This document shows, piece after piece, positions 49,483 through 56,992 of a stretch of 64,000 bases of DNA. This DNA comes from G965247775 sp965247775 (lineage in GTDB: Bacteria; Chloroflexota; Dehalococcoidia; Bin125). The position numbers and the translations under genes were made by a program. The stretch is taken from the NCBI GenBank assembly GCA_965247775.1, contig OZ252031.1:2604001-2668000 (forward strand), in the 5' to 3' direction. Each line of letters starts with the position of its first letter. Positions within the stretch are counted from its first letter, which is position 1. The notes beneath the pieces were generated by a model. It had not been told where the DNA came from. It saw nothing but the letters and a program-made list of their open reading frames with translations, and did no database searches.

Positions 49483-51735
49483 TCAGGGACGATCGCTGGG
49501 CCGGGGCAGGGCGGGCATGGCGCTGCCATCAACGGGGGCGGCGCCGCGGGGCTCGGGGGCGGCGCGCGGGCGGGGGCTGCCGCGGCTGCGGCGCTCGGTC
49601 TCGGTGGGCTCGGGGTACTCAATGCGGGGGTGGTAGACGCCCTTGAGCGTGACTTTGAAGGAATCGGCGATGGCCTGGATCTGGCGCAGGGTCAGGTCGC
49701 AGTCGTGGAACTGGTGCTCGGTGAGGCGCTCCTGCACGACGGCGTCGACGAGGCGGTCGATGGACTCTATGTCGCGGGCCTTGCTGGAGCGGACGACGGC
49801 TTCGCAGGAGTCGGCCATCATGACGATGGCGGTTTCCTTGCGGCGCGGGCGCGGTCCGCCGTAGGTGAAGAGGGCAGGATCGATGGCGGGGTCGTCGCGG
49901 GCGGCCTTGCGATAGAAGTACGTGACCAGGCGGGTGCCGTGGTGCTCCGGGATGAAGGCGCGGACGGGGTCGGGGAGGCGGTGGCGGCGGGCCAGCTCCA
50001 GGCCGCGGCGGACGTGGTCCTGGATGACCGAGGCGCTCTGCAGGGGGTCCAGGGCGTCGTGGGGGTTGGCGCTCTCGGCCTGGTTCTCGATGTACATGTG
50101 GGGCTGGGCGAGTTTGCCGATGTCGTGGTAATAGGCGCCGACGCGGACGAGGAGGGCGTCGGCGCCGACGTGGGTGGCGGCGCGCTCGGCCATGGTGGCG
50201 ACGAGGAGCGAGTGGTGGAAGGTGCCCGGGGCCTCCTCTTGCAGCCGCTGCAGGAGCGGCTGGGTGAGCTGGGCCAACTCCAGCAGTTGCAGGCGGGTGG
50301 CGATGCCGAAGACCTGGCCGAGCAAGGAGAAGGCGCCGATGACGAGGATGGTGGTGCCGATGCCGCTGACCGCGCCAGCGATGGCCAGGAAGCCGAGGTC
50401 AGCGGTGGCGCGGGCGGGGTCGAGCAGCCAGAAGGCCAGCCCCACCAGGAAGACCGTGCCCCCCACGACGGCGCCGGTGGCGCCGTACTGGGTGATGCGC
50501 ATGACGCGCTGGGTGGCGAAGACGCCGGCCACGCCTGAGAGGAGGTAGACGACCAGCGGCCGCAAGGCCTGCCCGGCCGAGGGCGCGTCGCCGGGAGCGA
50601 AGTCGGTGTGGATCACGGCGGCCGATCCGGCCAGCAAGGCCACCACCACGGCGACGATGATGGCCAGGCTGCGCTCGAGCAGGGCGGCGATGAGAACGGC
50701 GGCGGTGGCGAGGGGGAGGGCGGCGTCGAAGTAGTCGTCGTGGTGGCCGGGGAGGATCTCGGGGAGGAGCCAGCGGGCGAGGGCGACGAAGAGGACGATG
50801 AGGGCGCCGACCATGGCCAGGCGGCGGTGGCTGGCGGCGGCGTCGGGGGTGGCGATGAGGAGGTAGGCGCCGATGGTGACGGCGGCGGCGAGGGCGAGGA
50901 TGAACATGGCGATGAGCACGTCGCCGGGGACGCCGCCTCCGTCGAGGGGCAGGCGGGCCAGGGCGGCCGCGGCGACGGGGCCCACGGTGTCCCCGGCGGC
51001 CACGATGAGCTGGTCCTCGCGGAAGGTGACCGTGACGGGGTCCACGGCCGCGCGGGCGGCGGCGCGGTCGGCGGCGGTCTCGGCCTGCAGAACGATGGTG
51101 TTGGCGCGCACGCGGGGCCCGACGAGGGCGGCAACGAGCTGCACCTGATCGTCGTTAAGTTCGCCGCGGACGCGCTCCTTCAGCGTGGAACGGACCGTTT
51201 CGACCTCCTCCTCGCCGAGGCTGGCGGTGAGGATGGCGCCGAGGAGGTTGCGGGCTTCGGCCTTGACGGCGTCCCATCGGGCGTCGGTCAGGCTGAGGAG
51301 GAGGAAGCCGGCCAGACCGACGTCGAGATCGGGAATGGCGTCCAGGGCCTGGCCCTGTTCGGTTTCGGTGCGGGTGCGGTCGCCGCGGACCTCATCGACG
51401 GCGATGAGGGTATTGGCGAGGATGGTGAGTTCCGCGTCGCGGACGCCGAGGTTGAAGTCGAGGGTGGGCGCGGCGGCGGCGGCGGCGGCGGCGCGGGCGG
51501 CCTCGGTGGCGTCTTCGTCGACGACGGTGATGTCGTTGCGGGCGTGGATGCCGAGGCTGGCGATCTGGCCCTGGCCGGGAACCGTCTCGGCGGGGTCGAT
51601 GGGGACGAGGGCGGCGGCGAGAAGGACCGTGAGCGCAACGATGAAGGCAGCGAGGCGGACGGGCGTGTAGAAGGCCGGCGGGGGCATGCTGGGGGCGACC
51701 TCCGACCACGGTGCAGGCGGCGACGCCGCCATCAT
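49483..51735 (-). CDS. 7TM-HD family phosphohydrolase (PgpH-like)
   Basis: 750 residues. N-terminal membrane helix (LAAFIVALTVLLAAALVPI), a large extracytoplasmic 7TM-HDED domain with coiled regions, about seven membrane helices (residues 270-500), then a cytoplasmic HD domain: GTFHHSLLVATMAERAATHV, LVRVGAYYHDIGKLAQPHMY and FIPEHHGTRLVTYFYRKA. Family members such as PgpH hydrolyse cyclic di-AMP. The gene is not followed by ybeY as in Firmicutes. The start ATG-ATG coincides with a CTATGATG box. Confidence 0.88.
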   Translation of the reverse strand: MMAASPPAPWSEVAPSMPPPAFYTPVRLAAFIVALTVLLAAALVPIDPAETVPGQGQIASLGIHARNDITVVDEDATEAARAAAAAAAAPTLDFNLGVRDAELTILANTLIAVDEVRGDRTRTETEQGQALDAIPDLDVGLAGFLLLSLTDARWDAVKAEARNLLGAILTASLGEEEVETVRSTLKERVRGELNDDQVQLVAALVGPRVRANTIVLQAETAADRAAARAAVDPVTVTFREDQLIVAAGDTVGPVAAAALARLPLDGGGVPGDVLIAMFILALAAAVTIGAYLLIATPDAAASHRRLAMVGALIVLFVALARWLLPEILPGHHDDYFDAALPLATAAVLIAALLERSLAIIVAVVVALLAGSAAVIHTDFAPGDAPSAGQALRPLVVYLLSGVAGVFATQRVMRITQYGATGAVVGGTVFLVGLAFWLLDPARATADLGFLAIAGAVSGIGTTILVIGAFSLLGQVFGIATRLQLLELAQLTQPLLQRLQEEAPGTFHHSLLVATMAERAATHVGADALLVRVGAYYHDIGKLAQPHMYIENQAESANPHDALDPLQSASVIQDHVRRGLELARRHRLPDPVRAFIPEHHGTRLVTYFYRKAARDDPAIDPALFTYGGPRPRRKETAIVMMADSCEAVVRSSKARDIESIDRLVDAVVQERLTEHQFHDCDLTLRQIQAIADSFKVTLKGVYHPRIEYPEPTETERRSRGSPRPRAAPEPRGAAPVDGSAMPALPRPSDRP

Positions 51736-51779
51736 AGGGAGGCGTGACGATAGGCAGTGGCGGCGCGGGGGCCGGAGGG

Positions 51780-52235
51780 TCAGGCGCCGAGCAGCTCGGT
51801 CACGACCTCATTGACGAGGCGGCCGTCGGCCCGGCCGCGCAGCTCGGCCATGAGCGGGCCCATGACTTTGCCCTTGTCGCCGGGGCCGGCGGCGGCGGTG
51901 CGATCGATGACGGCGCGGGCGGCGGCGGCGATGGCGTCGCGGTCCAGTTGAGCGGGCAGGTAGGCCTGGAGCACGGCGATCTCGGCGCGCTCCTTGTCCG
52001 CCAGATCCTGACGGCCGCCGGCCTCGAACTGGGTGATGGACTCCTGGCGCTGGCGGAGCTGCTTCTGGATGAGGCCGTGCAGGTCCGCTTCCGCGATAGG
52101 GCCGCGGGCTTCGATCTCGGCGTTCTTGATGGCGGCTTCCAGGAGGCGGATCGTGTCGCGGCGGAGGGTCTCCCGCGCGCGCATCGCGTCCTTGAGATCC
52201 TGGCGCAGTTGTTCGCGCAATCCAGCCATGGTCAT
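51780..52235 (-). CDS. GatB/YqeY domain protein
   Basis: 151 residues, YqeY type: LREQLRQDLKDAMRARETLR, DTIRLLEAAIKNAEIEARG, RQESITQFEAGGRQDLADKE, EIAVLQAYLPAQLD and GKVMGPLMAELRGRADGRLV. Resembles the tRNA-binding tail domain of GatB; may assist tRNA amidation. SD GAGAGGGG before the ATG. 44 nt before the HD gene. Confidence 0.9.
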   Translation of the reverse strand: MTMAGLREQLRQDLKDAMRARETLRRDTIRLLEAAIKNAEIEARGPIAEADLHGLIQKQLRQRQESITQFEAGGRQDLADKERAEIAVLQAYLPAQLDRDAIAAAARAVIDRTAAAGPGDKGKVMGPLMAELRGRADGRLVNEVVTELLGA

Positions 52236-52238
52236 TCC

Positions 52239-52272
52239 CCTCTCTGCGCCCGGCGGGGGGCCTCTCTGCGCC
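52239..52272. repeat. 12-bp direct repeat upstream of yqeY
   Basis: CCTCTCTGCGCC occurs at 52239-52250 and 52261-52272, a 22-bp period, just upstream of the yqeY start. Could be an operator half-site pair or a short duplication. Confidence 0.4.
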
Positions 52273-52306
52273 GGGGGACGGGCCGCAGGGGCCCGGCCGA
52301 ACGACG

Positions 52307-52332
52307 AAAGGCCGCCGAGCGCCGGCGGCCTT
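52307..52332 (-). terminator. intrinsic terminator after the small ribbon genes
   Basis: A 10-bp perfect GC-rich stem AAGGCCGCCG / CGGCGGCCTT with a 5-nt loop, followed on the minus strand by TTTCGTCGTTC. It lies 22 nt after the stop of the 47-residue gene. Confidence 0.75.
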
Positions 52333-52354
52333 GTGCGGCGGCGGGCGGCGACGG

Positions 52355-52498
52355 TCAGTCGGCCGAGGGCAGAACCTTGGGCTGCATCAGTTCCATCTCG
52401 CGATCGCCGACCTTGAGGTCGCAGTCGCCGGGCTTGATGCAGAGGACCTCGATGCCGGTTTCCTCGTCTTTGTAGCGCTTGCCAAGCTGCACGGCCAC
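52355..52498 (-). CDS. 47-residue protein, Cys-poor relative of a metal-ribbon family
   Basis: GTG with GGAGG about 7 nt upstream. The peptide starts AVQLGKRYKDEETGIEVLCI and ends EMELMQPKVLPSAD. It resembles small desulfoferrodoxin N-domain-like proteins that carry CxxCG and CCG motifs. Here those positions read DEETG and VGD, so the metal site appears lost, although two other Cys remain. 13 nt after the 40-residue gene, followed by a terminator. Confidence 0.7.
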   Translation of the reverse strand: MAVQLGKRYKDEETGIEVLCIKPGDCDLKVGDREMELMQPKVLPSAD

Positions 52499-52511
52499 GG
52501 GGGCGCCTCCG

Positions 52512-52634
52512 TTACTTCTTCTCTTCCAGGGGCGTGTCGCCGCAGCGCAGCTCGGCGTCGCCGCCGCGAGTGACGATGAACTCCGCGCCGCACTTGGGGC
52601 AGGTGTACCGCTTGCCAGTCTGGGCAGGGGGCAT
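52512..52634 (-). CDS. 40-residue zinc/iron-ribbon-like protein
   Basis: ATG with GGAGG about 9 nt upstream and a -10 box 30 nt upstream. GKRYTCPKCGAEFIVTRGGD and LRCGD give three Cys in the layout of desulfoferrodoxin-type N domains (CxxCG...CCG), with one Cys missing. Same GKRY opening as the next gene, so the two are tandem paralogs. Function unknown. Confidence 0.75.
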   Translation of the reverse strand: MPPAQTGKRYTCPKCGAEFIVTRGGDAELRCGDTPLEEKK

Positions 52635-52663
52635 TAGGCAGTCCTCCAGCGCTCCGCAGGGCG

Positions 52664-52671
52664 AGTCTATC
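52664..52671 (-). promoter_or_regulatory. -10 element for the small ribbon genes
   Basis: GATAGACT on the minus strand, 29 nt before the 40-residue gene's ATG. Together with the terminator at 52307-52332 it defines a compact two-gene unit. Confidence 0.5.
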
Positions 52672-52709
52672 GCAGGGAAAAAGCGGGGGTCAAAGCACGG
52701 GAGCGGCGG

Positions 52710-53037
52710 CTAGGGTGCGCCTTCGCCGGGGACGATGTTGTCGGGCAGGGGGAGGGTCTGCAGCCAGGCGAATACGTCGGCCACAGCCTCATCGAGGATG
52801 ACGGAGATGTCGTAGCGGGGCATGCTGCCGCGGGGGCGGCGGTACTGGGCGATCTCTTGTTCCACGGTGAATCGGGTCTGGGCGATGGTGGGGCCGATGC
52901 CACCCTGGTCCTGGTCCCGTGGCGGACGTTGCAGCCGTTGGCGAAGAAGGTGGCCTCGCCGGCGGCGGGGTCGGGCTCGGCGGCGGGGGGTGGGGGTGGC
53001 GCGGGCGCAGAAGCGGCAGGGGATTCCTCTCGCGGGG
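52710..53037 (-). pseudogene. decayed c-type cytochrome domain
   Basis: A cytochrome c domain in two frames. Upstream part: a Pro/Ala linker, then GEATFFANGCNVRHG. Downstream part, after a one-base shift near 52916-52918: GGIGPTIAQTRFTVEQEIAQ, GSMPRYD (probable Met ligand) and VADVFAWLQTLPLP. The heme motif should be CNVCH but the second Cys codon is CGC (Arg, 52922-52924). No ATG/GTG start fits after the preceding cytochrome gene, so this may have been the second heme domain of that protein. The stop is at 52710. Confidence 0.7.
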
Positions 53038-53040
53038 CCG

Positions 53041-54075
53041 TTAGCCGCCGTGCCCGTTGAGCCAGGCGTCGCGGGCGTCGCGGCCGGCCCCGGCGGCGAG
53101 CGCGGCCTCGGGTCCAGCCGTGGCGCCGGCGGCGGTGGCGCTGGCCGGCTGGAGCTGGCCGCAGGTGCCCGCGGTGATGGAGAGGGAGGCTTGCTCGATG
53201 GGGCGGCCCGCTTCGACGTTGGCGAGGGCGGCGTCGTAGGTTGTCCGCGCGTCCTGGACGGCGATCTCGGCCAGGGCGGCGCGGGCGCGGGTGAGGGCGC
53301 GCAGCGGGTCCCCGTCGGTGGCGGCGAGGGCCGCCGCGGTGAGCTGGCGCAGGAGATCGGCCTCGCGATCGTCGATCTCGGCCTCGATGGCGTCCACGGC
53401 GTCGCGATCCTCGGCGTCCGCCGCGGCGCGGAGATCGGCCCCGAACTCGGCGTCGAGCTGCTCGGAGATCTCCACACGCCGTAGTTGCAGTGTGGCGTCC
53501 CGCAGAGCCGTCGCGGTGTCGCCGCCAGCCTGGTCCAGGACGGCGTTGATGGCGGCCGCGGTGGCGCGCTGCTCGCTGTCGGCGAGGGCGGCCTCGAGGC
53601 CAGCGAGCGCCAGTTCATCCTGCTCGCGGGCGAGGGCGAGGGCCTCCTCCCAAGCGTTGTTGGAGTTGGTGGTGATGAGGCCTACGAGGCTGTCGATGTG
53701 GAAGAAGTTGAGCGAGCCGCCGTTTTCGACGGCCCAGGGGGGCATGAGGGTGCCGTTGCGGCCGCACTCGATGGTGCCGCGCAGGTGGGCCTGGAGTTCG
53801 GCCAGTGCGCCGGCGTTGGCGCTGCGGAAGGGGAGAGTGTTCTGGGGGGTGTTGAGGGCGACCCCGATCAGGCCCTCACCGGCGTTGCCGTGGCAGACGC
53901 GGCAGTTGTTGGCGAAGAGGCGGGCGCCGCGCTCGGCGGCCTCGATCAGCTGCTCGTCCTCGGCCTCGGCGCGGCGGCCGTCGTCGAACCAGACGTAGAC
54001 GCCCAGGCCGATCACGCCCATGAACATGAGCAGCATCATCGCCAGGATCTGCTTCTGGGTGTTCTGCCCGCTCAT
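53041..54075 (-). CDS. membrane-anchored c-type cytochrome of the bc complex
   Basis: 344 residues. One N-terminal membrane helix (ILAMMLLMFMGVIGLGVYVW) anchors it. Heme motif CRVCH at residues 58-62, likely Met ligand in GTLMPPW near 111. The remaining 190 or so residues are Ala/Glu/Asp-rich helices with no heme motif. First gene after the Rieske gene. A decayed second cytochrome domain lies directly downstream. Confidence 0.85.
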   Translation of the reverse strand: MSGQNTQKQILAMMLLMFMGVIGLGVYVWFDDGRRAEAEDEQLIEAAERGARLFANNCRVCHGNAGEGLIGVALNTPQNTLPFRSANAGALAELQAHLRGTIECGRNGTLMPPWAVENGGSLNFFHIDSLVGLITTNSNNAWEEALALAREQDELALAGLEAALADSEQRATAAAINAVLDQAGGDTATALRDATLQLRRVEISEQLDAEFGADLRAAADAEDRDAVDAIEAEIDDREADLLRQLTAAALAATDGDPLRALTRARAALAEIAVQDARTTYDAALANVEAGRPIEQASLSITAGTCGQLQPASATAAGATAGPEAALAAGAGRDARDAWLNGHGG

Positions 54076-54103
54076 GTGGTCCTCTCCCGGGCATGGGTGG
54101 GGG

Positions 54104-54916
54104 TCACGGGGCGACCGCGCGCTGGGGGTTGTCCTGGTCGCCCTTGCGGATCACGCCGGTATCCACGGCGAGCGATCCGTCGGGATTGGGCGTGATGGCC
54201 ATGGTGTCCATGGGACGTGGAGCGGGGCCGAAGACGCGCACTCCGGCGCGGGTGTAGGTGGAGCCGTGGCAGGGGCAGCGGAACCAGCCGGTGACGCCTT
54301 CGAAGTTGAAGTTGCTGCGCCAAGGGACGGTGCACCCCAGGTGGGGGCACTTCCACCAGAGGGCGAGGAGGCCGGCGGGGCCCTCCAGCCCGAAGCCGGC
54401 GTGGGTGCCGGCGCCAGCCTCCAAGTGGCTGAGCCAGAACTTGCCGGTGGTGACGCGGATCGGATCGTCGCCCTCGAGCGGGACGAGCGAGGCGGAGACC
54501 TGGATTTTGCCGCCGAAGCCTTGCACGCCGCGGGGCCAGAAGAAGGCGAGGAAGGCGGCCAGCGACCCCGTGAGCCCGATCCCCATGCCGCCCCAGAAGG
54601 ATGCTTTGACGAACTGGCGGCGGGTGAGTTCCATCTGGCGGGCGCGGCGGCGCTGCGCCCGGGTGACGATGGCGCGCTCCGTGGCGGCGGCGTCGGTGAC
54701 GACGTCGCCGCGGGGGCTTTGGGCGAGGTGGGGGGCGCGGGAAGGGCGGGAGCCGGAGCCGGGCTGCTGTGCGGCGGGGGTGATGCGGGAGGGGCCGCCG
54801 TCGCCCAGCGGGCGGGCGACGACACCGCGATCGGCCGCGGCCTCCGGCGGCGGTTCCTCGTTGGCGGCGCCGCCGGGCGGAGTCTGCTCTTGGGGGGGGC
54901 CGTTACCGGCGGTCAT
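54104..54916 (-). CDS. Rieske iron-sulfur protein
   Basis: 270 residues. The 2Fe-2S motifs are CPHLGCTVPW (190-199) and CPCHGSTY (214-221). A membrane/Tat-like anchor begins at about 97 (LTRRQFVKASFWGGMGIGLT). The first 90 or so residues are a Pro/Ala-rich N-terminal extension. Electron carrier between the quinol site on cytochrome b and cytochrome c. A shorter internal start near MELTRRQF is possible. Confidence 0.92.
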   Translation of the reverse strand: MTAGNGPPQEQTPPGGAANEEPPPEAAADRGVVARPLGDGGPSRITPAAQQPGSGSRPSRAPHLAQSPRGDVVTDAAATERAIVTRAQRRRARQMELTRRQFVKASFWGGMGIGLTGSLAAFLAFFWPRGVQGFGGKIQVSASLVPLEGDDPIRVTTGKFWLSHLEAGAGTHAGFGLEGPAGLLALWWKCPHLGCTVPWRSNFNFEGVTGWFRCPCHGSTYTRAGVRVFGPAPRPMDTMAITPNPDGSLAVDTGVIRKGDQDNPQRAVAP

Positions 54917-54983
54917 GCGGTTCCGCTCCTCGCGTGACCCGTCGGCAGCGCGCCCCGCGTCCTGCGGTCGGGGGCCGTCACGG

Positions 54984-55886
54984 TCATTCCTCCACCACCA
55001 CGATATCCCACGGCGGGCGCAGCTCCTGGCCCTGCCCGCGGAAGAACTGGCCGACGGACGTGGTCACGATGAACACGGCAAGGAAGCCGGTGAAGATGAG
55101 GATGGCGATGTCGCGACGGCCACGGATCCAGCCCAGCTTGCGCTTGGTGAACAGCACCAGCAGGACCGGCAGTCCCACCATGGTGGCCACGGGGACAACC
55201 TGCTGGCTGAGGAAGCTGGGGAAGTTGAGGTTGAGTAACCAGGGGTCCTCCGTGGTGCCGGGGATGCCGATGGGGATGGCGCGCCAGTCCTGGAACATCT
55301 TGAAGTCGCCGATGCTGAAGCTGAGGTCGTCCCAGTTGATGCCGACGTCGAGGCCGCGCAGGTTGCGGGCCCAGTCCAGCCATGTAGGCCAGGTGAAGTC
55401 GCTGTTGAGACCGGTCCCGCGGATGACGTCCTCCGTCCATTCCACGTGCTTGGCGGCGTCGTAGAGGATGAGCCAGATCGTGAGCAGGCCGGCGATGCAG
55501 AAGCCCCAGATGGTGAGTCTGACGGCGTCCCTGGTGCCGAACCAGGTGCCTTGACCATCGCTGGCGCGCTCCCAGTAGGGGATGGCGGCGATCAGGATGA
55601 GGGCGACCGTCGGCACGATGACGCCGGCCCAGGCGGGCTCCATGTGCAGCAACAGTTCCTGAAGGTTGAGGAAGTACCAAGGCGCCTTGGAGGGGTTCGG
55701 GGTGGTATTGGGGTCGGCGCGGTCGAGGAGGGGGGCGTTGATGAAGGCGGAGAGGACGAGGAGGGCGATGGTGAAGAGGACGGCGGAGATGAATTCGACG
55801 AAGACGAGGTCCGGCCAGACCAAGACCTCTTCTTCCCGCTCCCGGCGGGGGCGCGCGCGGACCGCCGTCGCCGCTCGTGTGACCAT
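54984..55886 (-). CDS. cytochrome b C-terminal subunit (subunit IV-like), enlarged
   Basis: 300 residues with about five membrane helices. The subunit IV signature is NPSKAPWYFLNLQELL near residue 65, part of the quinol-oxidation site. A typical PetD has about 160 residues and three helices. Here an extra hydrophilic loop (about 160-225) and two more helices follow (VVPVATMVGLPVLLVLF and IAILIFTGFLAVFIVTTSVG). Pairs with the b6-like gene upstream. Confidence 0.88.
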   Translation of the reverse strand: MVTRAATAVRARPRREREEEVLVWPDLVFVEFISAVLFTIALLVLSAFINAPLLDRADPNTTPNPSKAPWYFLNLQELLLHMEPAWAGVIVPTVALILIAAIPYWERASDGQGTWFGTRDAVRLTIWGFCIAGLLTIWLILYDAAKHVEWTEDVIRGTGLNSDFTWPTWLDWARNLRGLDVGINWDDLSFSIGDFKMFQDWRAIPIGIPGTTEDPWLLNLNFPSFLSQQVVPVATMVGLPVLLVLFTKRKLGWIRGRRDIAILIFTGFLAVFIVTTSVGQFFRGQGQELRPPWDIVVVEE

Positions 55887-55915
55887 GCTCCTTTATCCGC
55901 CGGTCGTGGCCACCG

Positions 55916-56671
55916 CTAGAGCGGCCGCGCCATGCCGCCGTCGCGCCGGATTCGCCAGAAATGGACTGCCATGAAGATGGAGATGACGAGCGGCAGCGCG
56001 ATGACGTGCAGGGTATAGAAGCGGATCAGCGCTGCCGTTCCGACGTCGAAGCCGCCGAGGAGGAGGAATTTGCTTTCGTCGCCCAGGACGGGGGCGGAGC
56101 CGATCATGGTGGTGCCGACGGTGATGGCCCAGAAGGCGAGCTGGTCCCAGGGCAGCAGGTAGCCGGTGAAGGAGAGCAGCAGGGTGAGGACGAAGAGGAT
56201 GACGCCGACGACCCAGTTGAACTCGCGCGGGGGTTTGTAGGCGCCGGTGTAGAAGACACGCGCCATGTGCAGCAGCACCAGGATGATCATGGCGTGGGCC
56301 ATCCAGCGGTGCAGATTGCGCAGCAGGAGGCCGAAGCGAACGTTGGTCTCCAGGGCTTGGATGTCGGCGTAGGCGCGTTCGACGGAGGGCACATAATAGA
56401 ACATCAGCAGGACGCCGGTGACGGTGAGCCCGAGGAACATGAAGAAGGAGAGGCCGCCCAGGCAGTAGGTGTGGGTGATCTTGACGTGTGTGCGGTGGAT
56501 GCGGGTGGGGTGGAGGTGCAGGAAGACATTGGTGGCGACCACCAGCATCTGATTGCGCGGCGTATTGGGGTAGCCGCTGCGGAAGATGGATTTCCAGATG
56601 TAGTTGTTGAAGAGGAGGTCGTAGAGCTGATCGTTGACGCTCCTGCTGGGCGGCCGCTCGACGTTCGCCAT
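55916..56671 (-). CDS. cytochrome b6-like subunit
   Basis: 251 residues, four membrane helices. Heme b ligands are His 121 and 135, and 222 and 237, in NLHRWMAHAMIILVLLHMAR and RFYTLHVIALPLVISIFMAV; the 15-residue spacing of the last pair is b6-type. Cys70 in THTYCLGG matches the Cys that binds the extra heme c in b6f and Bacillus QcrB. GYLLPWDQLAFWAITVG is part of the quinol-site helix. Followed by the subunit IV-like gene. Confidence 0.93.
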   Translation of the reverse strand: MANVERPPSRSVNDQLYDLLFNNYIWKSIFRSGYPNTPRNQMLVVATNVFLHLHPTRIHRTHVKITHTYCLGGLSFFMFLGLTVTGVLLMFYYVPSVERAYADIQALETNVRFGLLLRNLHRWMAHAMIILVLLHMARVFYTGAYKPPREFNWVVGVILFVLTLLLSFTGYLLPWDQLAFWAITVGTTMIGSAPVLGDESKFLLLGGFDVGTAALIRFYTLHVIALPLVISIFMAVHFWRIRRDGGMARPL

Positions 56672-56680
56672 GCGGCGGGC

Positions 56681-56800
56681 CTACCTCTCCCACCAGCGGC
56701 CGAGGAGGACCATGGCGCCGAGGGCGAAGATCACCGTGAGGCCGACGAGGGGGAGTTCCATGATCTCGGATCGGAACGGGATCTGCAGGAGGACTTCCAT
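56681..56800 (-). CDS. 39-residue single-helix membrane peptide of the bc operon
   Basis: ATG with AGGAG 8 nt upstream. After SEIMELP a single hydrophobic helix (LVGLTVIFALGAMVLLG) ends in RWWER. It is the first gene after the promoter and lies 9 nt before the b6-like gene. Size and topology recall PetG/PetL-type small subunits of the b6f complex, but no sequence match can be claimed. Confidence 0.7.
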   Translation of the reverse strand: MEVLLQIPFRSEIMELPLVGLTVIFALGAMVLLGRWWER

Positions 56801-56886
56801 GCGGATACTCCTGGCTCCGGTCGGGCGCACCGCGATGCGCGGCGCTACGGACCTCACCGTTCGTGAAGGATCGTGCAATTGAGAGA

Positions 56887-56915
56887 AATCTACGGCCGGC
56901 CCCGGACAGTGTCAA
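56887..56915 (-). promoter_or_regulatory. promoter of the bc-complex operon
   Basis: The minus strand has TTGACA (56910-56915), 17 nt, then TAGATT (56887-56892), about 87 nt before the 39-residue gene. This is a near-consensus housekeeping promoter. The rest of the 192-bp gap to purM shows nothing else. Confidence 0.75.
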
Positions 56916-56992
56916 CCCGAGTGGAGGGCCTGTGGGGGCCGAAAAACGCCCGATTGGCGGGGCTTTCCGGCCCCCGCGTCCCGGCCGGGCGC

